A DNA stretch of 64,000 bases, taken from NCBI RefSeq assembly GCF_042663225.1, contig NZ_JBHTAA010000001.1, forward strand, positions 434,001 to 498,000. The letters are read 5' to 3'. Below the pieces are notes generated by a model. It saw only the letters and a list, made by a program, of their open reading frames with translations, ran no database searches and was not told where the DNA came from. The stretch is from Haloferax namakaokahaiae (GTDB lineage: Archaea; Halobacteriota; Halobacteria; Halobacteriales; Haloferacaceae). The first letter of the stretch is position 1. Each line of letters starts with the position of its first letter. A program made the translations under genes and the position numbers. Shown piece by piece: positions 50,894 to 57,892 of this stretch.

Positions 50894-52231
50894 CTATTCG
50901 ACGTACTCGTAGCGGCGCTCGTTCATCCGGCCCCATCCCGTGAAGACGAACTCTTCTTCGGGTTGGGTGAGTTCCTCGACTTCGACTTCCTTCTCGTGGT
51001 TGTGCACGTCGTGGATGAGTTCGTACTCGTCGAAGGAAATCTCGTAGCGCGCGTCGAGTTGCTCGTCGATGTTGAGCGCGTCCATCTCTTCGAGCCAGTT
51101 CTCCTGGACGGTCTCGGCGTGAATCTCTGCCTGCGCGCCCGACCCGTAGGAGCCGACGAGGAGCTTCTTGCCGACCATGTCCGTGCCTTCCTCGGCGGCG
51201 GCTTTCAGTGCCGACGTGCGGGCGATGTGGACCGACCCGGTGTACCAGTTGCCGACGACGCTGGAGATGTCGAGCGTCGGGTCGATGACGCGGTCGTACC
51301 ACTCGCGGTACGCGTCGGTCGTCTTGAGTTCGTCCATGTAGGCGCGGATGGCCTCTTCGTACTCGTCCCACGTGTCGAACTGCTCTTCGCGGGGTTGGCG
51401 TCCGATTTCCTCGGCGAGTTCGTCCTCGATCTCCGTGTCGCGGCTCATGTGCCGGAAGCCGAGCAGTGCGGCCTTCCGAACCATGCCGGGGAACGGCGTG
51501 TGGAACGGGATGTACTCGAAGTTGTCCGGGTGGGTGCGACCGGCGACGCTCTCGTAGTCTTCGAGCGCCTCGCGCATGCGTGCGAGGTAGACCTGCATCG
51601 AGCGCTTGCCGTCCACAGACGGGAACTGCTGATTGGGCTTGAGGAAGTCCGTCTCGTCCATGCTACCGTAGCCCTGTTCGGTCGAGAGTTCGACGATGTC
51701 GGGGTCTTCGTCGATGAGCATCGCCACCGCGCCCGCGCCCTGCGTCGCCTCGCCGGGGTCGCCGCGCTCGTAGAGTGCGGTGTCGGTTGCGATGACGAGC
51801 GCCGCGCGGCCGCGGTTGCGACCCGCCTTAATCCAGTTGTATGCGTCGTCGAGACTCTGCGTCCCGGCGATGCACGCGAACTTGCGCTCGCCCTTGTTGG
51901 CGTGGCGGAAGTCGCCCTCGAACACCTGTTCGAGACAGCCGGCGATGTACGTCGAGACCGGCTTGGAGTTGTCGAATGCGGACTCAGTTGCAACGTCGAT
52001 GCGGCCGATATCGTCCGGTGTCAGGCCCTTTCGGACCATCAGGCGCTTTGCGGCGTTCGCGCCCATCGTCACGATATCCTCGTACACGTCCGGGAACGAC
52101 GAGGTGTAGAGCCCCAGCCCTTTGGTGTACTTCTCCGGGTCTTCGCCCTTGACCGGTGCGAAGGTGTTGGGAAGGTCTAAAACGAGGTTACCCGTCCAAA
52201 TCTCGATGGCGTCGATGCCGACGGAAGTCAT
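50894..52231 (-). CDS. hmgB: hydroxymethylglutaryl-CoA synthase
   Basis: A 445-residue thiolase-fold enzyme of the archaeal/eukaryotic-like HMGS group. It starts VGIDAIEIWTGNLVLDL; the acyl-accepting Cys is in KFACIAGTQSLDDAYN; other markers are ATDTALYERGDPGEATQGAG, FEYIPFHTPFPGMVRKA (His) and LLVGSYGSGAQAEIH. It condenses acetyl-CoA and acetoacetyl-CoA to HMG-CoA, first committed step towards mevalonate and the isoprenoid lipid chains. The start precedes the first strand by two residues and the gene stands alone. Confidence 0.95.
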   Translation of the reverse strand: MTSVGIDAIEIWTGNLVLDLPNTFAPVKGEDPEKYTKGLGLYTSSFPDVYEDIVTMGANAAKRLMVRKGLTPDDIGRIDVATESAFDNSKPVSTYIAGCLEQVFEGDFRHANKGERKFACIAGTQSLDDAYNWIKAGRNRGRAALVIATDTALYERGDPGEATQGAGAVAMLIDEDPDIVELSTEQGYGSMDETDFLKPNQQFPSVDGKRSMQVYLARMREALEDYESVAGRTHPDNFEYIPFHTPFPGMVRKAALLGFRHMSRDTEIEDELAEEIGRQPREEQFDTWDEYEEAIRAYMDELKTTDAYREWYDRVIDPTLDISSVVGNWYTGSVHIARTSALKAAAEEGTDMVGKKLLVGSYGSGAQAEIHAETVQENWLEEMDALNIDEQLDARYEISFDEYELIHDVHNHEKEVEVEELTQPEEEFVFTGWGRMNERRYEYVE

Positions 52232-52294
52232 GGTCGGACGTACAGAACGGGGGGATAAGATTTTGTCGATGGGGAGTTACGTCGGTTGTCGAAA

Positions 52295-54838
52295 TTACGG
52301 GTCGGTCCCGTCGGCGGTGTCGGTGACGAACACGATGTCAACGACCGTGCCCGTGTCGTCGTAGACCAGTATTCCGACGCGATAGTCGGTTCCTGCGCCG
52401 TCACCACTGAGTATCTGTTCGTTGTTCCGACTTCGAGCGGCCACTTGCGTGGTTGCGGTTGCCCCGTTGCCATTGAGGTTGAGTGCCGCGAGTTCGACCT
52501 GGCTGAAGTCACCGGACGAGACGGTGTAATCGGCCCGGTATCTGACGTTGTTCGTGTTCGTGTTCGTCCGGTCTTCGACGTTGAGCGAGCTAACCGACGC
52601 GCTACTGCCGTCCGACAGGTCGTCGTTGCCCGCCGGGTTCTGGGCGTCGGTCGTGTCAGTCATCGTTCGAGACTCTGCTACGTACTCCCCGCTCGGACCG
52701 TCGTAAATCACATCGACCGTAACCTCGAAGGACTGTCCCTGTCCGTAGCCGGGTTCTGTGCGGACACTCCCCCGCTGGGTCGTTTGTTGGCCGGAGTCGG
52801 AAGCGCTGCTCTCGGTCGATGCCATCTCGACCTCGACGCGTTCGAACGAAGCGTTCGTATCACCGATGTCGTACGAGACGACGAACGCCGGGTCGTTCGA
52901 GCGGACGTTCGTCAGGTCGTCAACCCGCATCGAAATCGACGGGCTTGGCGGCGTGTCGGTCACGGTGATAGTCGTCGTTTCCGTGTCCGTCGAACCCCCG
53001 TCGTCAGTGACGGTTAATTCGACGGTGATGGAGGTGTCTTCAGAGACAGTCTCGGGCGCGTCGAACATCGGCGTCGCCGAGTCGGAATTGGAGAGGCTCG
53101 CGTCGCCTGTCGGGTCGTTCGTGATGGTCCAGTTGTAGTCGGTAATCGTCCCGTCGCTGTCCGAACTTCCCGTCCCATCCAACTCTATCGACGAACCAGC
53201 ACTCGTCGTGTACGGTCCCCCGGTATCGGCGGTCGGAGGTGCGTTACCACCCGGGGTATCGACCACGGTCAGATTCAGCGTATCCGCCGCGGACGTGCTG
53301 CTCACCCGTATCACCACGCTGCCGGTCGAACCGACGGTTGCGACGGTCGAGAATACACCGTCGCCGTTGGAGTCACTCTCCTCGGACGGTTGCAGGTTCG
53401 TCACGACACCGGAGTCGTTTGCGTAGAAATCGACGTTCACGAACGCTTCGTTGGGCGTCGTGAACGCTTCGAGGTCGAACTTGTCGTTCGAATCCGCTGC
53501 CAAGTCGTACGTACACGTGTCGCCGTCACAGTTCGTTATCCCGGGCTGTGACTCGATGGCGCTCTCGTCCCACTCGATATCGTACGAGGAGGAACCCTCA
53601 CCGCCGCTTTGAGCATCGTACACGTCGAACGTCGTCGTCACGTCGGGGCGACTGGCCCCGTCGTAGGCACCGTCTCCCGGACTCTTGTCAGCGCTCGCTC
53701 GGACCGTGACCGAGTCCGAACCACTCTCGTCGGGGTCGTATTCGACGGTGATTCGGCCGTCTCCGTCGGTCTTTACTCCGGACAGAGTCGTGCCACTCGT
53801 TCCGTTCTGAGCCACCAGTTCGCCCGAACCCGCTGTGACAGAGAGGTTCACCGTCTCGCCGGAAACCGGGTTGTTGTAGCGGTCGCGGACTTCGAACGTC
53901 AGCGGCACCGTAGCATCGTCTCGGGCGCTGTTCGGAACGGAGCCGACGCGAGTCAGGTAGTGTGCAGACGGCTCATCGACACCGCTTCCGAGTCCGACGA
54001 CGCCGATTCGAAGGTCGTAGGTCGCCCCGCGTTCCAGCTCGACGACGACGGTGTTCCCCGGGCCGGGTCGCACGTCGGAGACGTAGGCGTCGGGGTCGGT
54101 TCCTGCCGAATCGAGTTCGCCAGCGTCTTCGAGAGACGTCTCCCACTCGTCTGCGGTGAGGTTCGTCGGAATAGTCAGCGTCACGTTCCGCGACGAGTCG
54201 TTGCTCGTGATGGGCACGCTCCGGACGCTCGGACTCACCGACTGCGCGTCCACACTCGCCGCTCCGACACCGTTCTCGGAGTAATTCCCCGTGAGGATGA
54301 CGAGCGAAATGCGACGGCCATCGACGAGTGACTGCGGCGAGAGTGTGCCGTTGTAGCCGTTCTCGAAGCGATTGTATGCGAGGCTGTTCTCGTACACCGT
54401 CGTCGGCGTCTCTTGGAGAAGGTTGTAGTCCGGCGTGTACACGAGCGATTTCGTCGAGAAGCCAACTGTCCCACTGACGTAGTCGCTCACTTCGTCGTCA
54501 CTGGTCGTTACGTTCGAAACCGAGAGTGTCCCTAACTCCTGTGTCCGTAGGGACCCAGAGGCGACGCCGGGATTGACGAAGAACGTCCGACTCGGATAGC
54601 GCGTCCCGAGTGTAATCTCGCTGGGCGAGGTGGTCGCCTTCGATGCGCTCTCGACGATGGCACCCCGCAACGAGGTGAACTCGTCGTGGACCTGCTGGTT
54701 GTGTTGGAACTCGACCTGCTCGTTCTGGTTGGGGACGACCGTCGCTTGGTACATCGACATCGAGATGATAATCATCCCGAACAGCAGCACTGCCCCGACC
54801 TGAACAGTGACTGCGCGCGTGTCGTCCCGAAACGTCAT
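52295..54838 (-). CDS. large surface protein: pilin-like N-terminus, Big_1-type Ig and PKD domains
   Basis: An 847-residue protein. The N-terminus (MTFRDDTRAVTVQVGAVLLF, hydrophobic to ~residue 34) resembles haloarchaeal pseudopilin-type anchors but without the SPVIG box. Residues ~300-385 form a bacterial Ig-like/invasin domain (VRDRYNNPVSGETVNLSV). Around 435-445 there is a Cys pair (NCDGDTC). Residues ~530-630 are a PKD domain (PTADTGGPYTTSAG). A further beta domain follows. Sequons N-x-S/T are frequent, so it is probably N-glycosylated. There is no C-terminal anchor. It is likely an envelope or minor-pilus adhesin. Confidence 0.7.
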   Translation of the reverse strand: MTFRDDTRAVTVQVGAVLLFGMIIISMSMYQATVVPNQNEQVEFQHNQQVHDEFTSLRGAIVESASKATTSPSEITLGTRYPSRTFFVNPGVASGSLRTQELGTLSVSNVTTSDDEVSDYVSGTVGFSTKSLVYTPDYNLLQETPTTVYENSLAYNRFENGYNGTLSPQSLVDGRRISLVILTGNYSENGVGAASVDAQSVSPSVRSVPITSNDSSRNVTLTIPTNLTADEWETSLEDAGELDSAGTDPDAYVSDVRPGPGNTVVVELERGATYDLRIGVVGLGSGVDEPSAHYLTRVGSVPNSARDDATVPLTFEVRDRYNNPVSGETVNLSVTAGSGELVAQNGTSGTTLSGVKTDGDGRITVEYDPDESGSDSVTVRASADKSPGDGAYDGASRPDVTTTFDVYDAQSGGEGSSSYDIEWDESAIESQPGITNCDGDTCTYDLAADSNDKFDLEAFTTPNEAFVNVDFYANDSGVVTNLQPSEESDSNGDGVFSTVATVGSTGSVVIRVSSTSAADTLNLTVVDTPGGNAPPTADTGGPYTTSAGSSIELDGTGSSDSDGTITDYNWTITNDPTGDASLSNSDSATPMFDAPETVSEDTSITVELTVTDDGGSTDTETTTITVTDTPPSPSISMRVDDLTNVRSNDPAFVVSYDIGDTNASFERVEVEMASTESSASDSGQQTTQRGSVRTEPGYGQGQSFEVTVDVIYDGPSGEYVAESRTMTDTTDAQNPAGNDDLSDGSSASVSSLNVEDRTNTNTNNVRYRADYTVSSGDFSQVELAALNLNGNGATATTQVAARSRNNEQILSGDGAGTDYRVGILVYDDTGTVVDIVFVTDTADGTDP

Positions 54839-54928
54839 TCGTACGTGTAGCCGAAGTAGACACCTAAAAAGTCTCCCCTCCGGGATGTCACGAAAACGGG
54901 AAGAACGCGAGTGGAAAAGAGACCGAAC

Positions 54929-55516
54929 TTACTCGTCTTCTTCGACGACTTCCGGTTCCGAGAGGCCGCTCTTGAGGCTGTCGAGACCGTTGACCCACTC
55001 GGTGACGTAGCCGAATTCGATCTCGTCGAGGACTCCGATGTCGAGGTCCTCGCCGTCGATGACGACGGTACCGACCTGCACGAGGTAGCCGAGTGCGGCG
55101 TCCATGTCCTCTGCGGCTTCCGCGTCCGCGGCCGCGAGGATGTACGCCTCGACAGTGTCTTCGAGTTCGGTCGGACCGGCGACGATGTACTCCTCGGCGG
55201 CGAAGAACGCACACGAGAGACTGGTCTGGACGCTGCCGATGAGCATGACCGCCTCTTCGCCCTCGTCTTCGAACTCCGGTTCGCTCATGACGATGTCGTG
55301 GACCGTCGAGAGTTCGTCGAGCGCGCCCTCTTCGTCGAGGGTACCGTCGTCGTACGCCGCGAGAATCTTCGCAATGGCGATTGCGGCGTCGTTCTGGATG
55401 TTCATCAGCAGGCGGCCGGTGTCCTCGCTTTCGAGGTCGAGGTCCTCTTCGGAGACGCGAGTCAACCAATTTTGCCACCGTTCTGGCGAGTAGTACCGTT
55501 CTTCGGCCTCAGTCAT
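54929..55516 (-). CDS. DUF2150 family protein
   Basis: A 195-residue, strongly acidic, all-helical protein. It starts MTEAEERYYSPERWQNWLTR, matching the archaeal DUF2150 family. The middle is Ala/Glu-rich helices and the tail is PEVVEEDE. Function is not established. ATG 55516 is preferred over an upstream ATG because the family N-terminus begins here. It lies 90 bases from the surface protein gene on the same strand. Confidence 0.8.
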   Translation of the reverse strand: MTEAEERYYSPERWQNWLTRVSEEDLDLESEDTGRLLMNIQNDAAIAIAKILAAYDDGTLDEEGALDELSTVHDIVMSEPEFEDEGEEAVMLIGSVQTSLSCAFFAAEEYIVAGPTELEDTVEAYILAAADAEAAEDMDAALGYLVQVGTVVIDGEDLDIGVLDEIEFGYVTEWVNGLDSLKSGLSEPEVVEEDE

Positions 55517-55610
55517 ACCTACACCGTCCCGTGCCGGACTCAAATGCCTTTCCTATCTCTGGTTGAAATCATGTCATTCACAGGCGTGTGGCGGTGTGGC
55601 GAGGAACCGC

Positions 55611-55660
55611 CGAATTACCGGTCGAACGGCGCTTCGGCGTCGAATTACCGGTTCAGCGTC
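55611..55660. repeat. 30-bp tandem duplication of a gene 3' end including its stop
   Basis: CGAATTACCG begins copies at 55611 and 55641. On the minus strand, copy at 55641-55660 encodes the D-T-E-A-T-L-N-R-stop end of the TatD-like gene. The downstream copy encodes D-A-E-A-P-F-D-R-stop in the same frame. Confidence 0.9.
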
Positions 55661-56493
55661 GCTTCGGTGTCGATATCGTACACGTGCGCGGGCGTCTCGA
55701 CGTGTGCGTTCGCCACCGCATCGTCGTAGCCTTCTTCCAGTAGCCAATCGACGCGTCGCGGGACCGTCTTCGGACCCATCACCGCGCCGGGACGGTCAGG
55801 GTCGTCGATGAAGTCGGTCTCCATGAGGAACGGCTCGCCGCGCGCGACGGCGTCTTCGAGGCGGTCCTTGTCGCTCATGACACTCGGCGTGCCGCCGGTG
55901 AGGTGTCCCTGCGCGTAGTGTTTGACGACGCGTTGTTCGGGGACGCCGCGCTCGGCCGCCCACTCGGCCACGTCGGAGAGGTCCGTCGTCGATTCGGTGT
56001 GGAGTTGGAGCGCACAGTCGTGTTCGGCCGCGAGCGAGAGACCGTGTCGGAGGACGGCGTTCGACGCCTCCCACACGGCGTCGGTCACGTCGTAGTGCGG
56101 GCGGCCGGATTTGAGCGCGAGCGCGTCGCCCGACTCGACGTATTCGGCCGCGACGGAGAGTCCCGTGCACATCAGGTCGCGCGCGTCTTCTGGGTCGTAG
56201 CCGCGGTCATCGACGAGTTTCGAGACGAGTCCGGGGTGGACACCCAACACCGGCCACGCGCGGCCGTCGAGAAGTTCGGACGCTTCCTTTACGACCTCGA
56301 TGGTCGTCTCGAACGTCGGCCGGAAGTCCTCGCGCGTTTCGACTTCGTGGCCCAGCAACCACGACGGTTTGTTGACGACGAGGAGATGCGTCCCGCCGCT
56401 GCGCGCGAAGTCTTTGACGGCCTCCAGTCCGCGGCCGTGGTCCGGGTCGAGGTGGAGGTGATTGTCGAGAACCGGCGTGTCGAACTCCTGCAT
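55645..56493 (-). CDS. TatD-like metal-dependent hydrolase
   Basis: A 282-residue TIM-barrel hydrolase. Ligand motifs are LDNHLHLD (HxH), LGVHPGLVSKL, ALKSGRPHYD, LQLHTESTTDL (His/Glu), VVKHYAQGH and FLMETDFIDDP (Asp). The order is that of TatD DNases/hydrolases, and this branch is common in archaea. The exact substrate is open. ATG 56493 begins at the first strand, and the frame upstream is unrelated in character. The 3' end has been duplicated downstream. Confidence 0.85.
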   Translation of the reverse strand: MQEFDTPVLDNHLHLDPDHGRGLEAVKDFARSGGTHLLVVNKPSWLLGHEVETREDFRPTFETTIEVVKEASELLDGRAWPVLGVHPGLVSKLVDDRGYDPEDARDLMCTGLSVAAEYVESGDALALKSGRPHYDVTDAVWEASNAVLRHGLSLAAEHDCALQLHTESTTDLSDVAEWAAERGVPEQRVVKHYAQGHLTGGTPSVMSDKDRLEDAVARGEPFLMETDFIDDPDRPGAVMGPKTVPRRVDWLLEEGYDDAVANAHVETPAHVYDIDTEATLNR

Positions 56494-56593
56494 GTGCGCA
56501 GGGTCGTCGTGGTGGGAAAAAAGCGAACCGTTCGAGCGCCCCGACAAGTCACTATCCCAACACGTAATTCGATGGCGAGCGCATCGACCACCG

Positions 56594-57043
56594 ATGGTGC
56601 CAGTCGCATCGATGTTGACAGTCGTCGTGAATAGTCCGTTCGCGGTGGTGGTTCTCACCGCGAGTGTGGTCGCGTTTCAGGCGTCGATTCTCATCTCGCT
56701 CGGTTGGTGGGTTGCCCGCGACGCCAGCGCCCGCGGCTTCGACCACACGCTGCTGTTGGGCACTGTGTCGGCTCTCACACCGATTGGGTTGCCGTACTAC
56801 CTCTACATGCGGTATCGAACTGCCGACCAGACTCGCCAGAGACCGGCGTCGAAGACCGACCGACTCCTCTCCACGTGGGCGAGTGCAGGAGTGGCTGCGT
56901 TTTTGACGAGTGCCGTCCTCGCCCCGCCGGACCCGTTTTCACAACTGTTCTACGAGTTAGCCGGACTCGCCATCCTCCTTCCGTGTGCCTACTTTCTGGT
57001 CTACCGCGGTGGGTACCGTCGAATTCGCGGGTCGAACACCTGA
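56594..57043 (+). CDS. membrane protein with TatC-like C-terminal hairpin
   Basis: A 149-residue protein with four hydrophobic segments. The first half (VVLTASVVAFQASILISLGWWVARDASA, given here as VVLTASVVAFQASILIS and GWWVARDASA, then LGTVSALTPIGLPYYLYMRY) is not recognised. The last third, TWASAGVAAFLTSAVLAPP then DPFSQLFYELAGLAILLPC, resembles the TM5-loop-TM6 hairpin of TatC (LTPPDVFSQTLLAIP). ATG 56612 is an alternative start. It is convergent with the NYN gene. Function is unknown. Confidence 0.55.
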   Translation: MVPVASMLTVVVNSPFAVVVLTASVVAFQASILISLGWWVARDASARGFDHTLLLGTVSALTPIGLPYYLYMRYRTADQTRQRPASKTDRLLSTWASAGVAAFLTSAVLAPPDPFSQLFYELAGLAILLPCAYFLVYRGGYRRIRGSNT

Positions 57044-57045
57044 GG

Positions 57046-57097
57046 TCACTCGTCGTTCGTCACGTCGTCGAAGGTCACTCGGTCACGTCGTCGAGGG
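57046..57097. repeat. diverged duplication of the NYN gene 3' end
   Basis: On the minus strand TCGACGACGTGAC followed by ...GAGTGACC occurs twice, 23 bases apart. The first copy is the L-D-D-V-T-E-stop end of the NYN gene. The second has a six-base insertion and lies in a different frame. Confidence 0.75.
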
Positions 57098-57542
57098 TCA
57101 TCGCGTGCGTGGCGGCGTTCTGGAGGGCATCGGAGCGGCCGTAACTCCCCGGCGCGAGCGCTATCGTCTTGATTCCGTACTCGTTGGCGACTTCCAGTGC
57201 GGGCTTGAAATCGGTGTCCCGCGAGGCGATGACGATGGCGTCCGCGAGTCCTTCGATGGCGTATCTCGTCATGTCGATAGCGAGTCTCACGTCCACGTCG
57301 CCGCTGGTGACGACGACTTCGAACCCGCGCGCTTCGGCCGCCTGAATGAGACCGGGGGTCGCGTGTTCGTCGAGATAGAGTCTGGTCGCGCTCATCTGCC
57401 CGCCGAGTGCCCGTGCCGCTTCTCGGATGTCGTCGAGGTCCACGTCGAACTCGTCGCGGAGGACGTTCGGTCCGTCCACGAAGAGGGCGACGCGGTCCGA
57501 GGGGGCGGCCCCGGGACCGAATAACCGCCGCAAGAGGTCCAT
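57075..57542 (-). CDS. NYN (PIN-like) domain protein, LabA/TIGR00288 type
   Basis: A 155-residue protein with a PIN-fold NYN domain. The acidic residues are in VALFVDGPNVLRDE, the middle GDVDVRLAIDMTRYA and IVIASRDTDFKPAL, giving the Asp cluster of NYN nucleases. NYN proteins bind Mg and cleave RNA. This archaeal group may act on RNA in the cytoplasm, but the target is unknown. ATG 57542 (MDLLRRLFGPG) is chosen, and a start four codons earlier is possible. Its last codons are duplicated downstream. Confidence 0.85.
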   Translation of the reverse strand: MDLLRRLFGPGAAPSDRVALFVDGPNVLRDEFDVDLDDIREAARALGGQMSATRLYLDEHATPGLIQAAEARGFEVVVTSGDVDVRLAIDMTRYAIEGLADAIVIASRDTDFKPALEVANEYGIKTIALAPGSYGRSDALQNAATHAMTLDDVTE

Positions 57543-57663
57543 ACTGTGTGTCACCCGAGTGCCGGGTAAATCTGTGCTGGTTCGGAGATTGCGCGTTTTT
57601 TGAGAAGGTGCCGACAGTCTCGGAAAATGTACTGTGAAATCTGAATTTCAGTCAAGCGAACCA

Positions 57664-57671
57664 CTATTTAC
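57664..57671 (+). promoter_or_regulatory. TATA-like element before the ncRNA candidate
   Basis: TATTTACC (57665-57672 region) lies ~20-27 bases upstream of the first paired base of the candidate RNA. Confidence 0.4.
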
Positions 57672-57682
57672 CCCTCTACCGA

Positions 57683-57847
57683 AGCCGAGAACGCCCATGG
57701 CAGGCCCGCTGGCCCTCCAACGACGAGGCACTCCACGCAGACACTCACTACGCAATCCAGCAGGTGAACGCAGTGGTGGCATGAGGCACAGCAGTCCGGG
57801 CGACGAACGCCGAGAAACTGTTCAGCGCGCCTGACTCTCGGCTTTTT
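57683..57847 (+). ncRNA. candidate structured ncRNA (about 160 nt), unknown family
   Basis: The segment is bounded by a perfect 8-bp helix: AGCCGAGA (57683-57690) with TCTCGGCT (57836-57843). Inside it a second helix pairs CAGGCCCGCTG (57701-57711) with CAGCGCGCCTG (57823-57833), ten of eleven positions. A run of five T (57843-57847) follows, as in archaeal terminators, and a TATA-like element precedes. No plausible protein is encoded. It does not match tRNA, RNase P RNA or SRP RNA motifs that I know. It lies 45 bases before the RimK-like gene, so it may be either an independent RNA or that gene's attenuating leader. Confidence 0.45.
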
Positions 57848-57892
57848 CGAAACCACGACGAACTGATAGCGTCTGCTGTCGTACTCCTACGC

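Noticed and set aside
57634..57834. Short reading frame covering the ncRNA candidate
   Set aside because: Basic, low-complexity translation with no start signal; RNA helices explain the region better.
57683..57847. RNase P RNA, SRP RNA or H/ACA guide as identity of the RNA candidate
   Set aside because: Conserved motifs of these RNAs are missing; length and 3' end do not fit.
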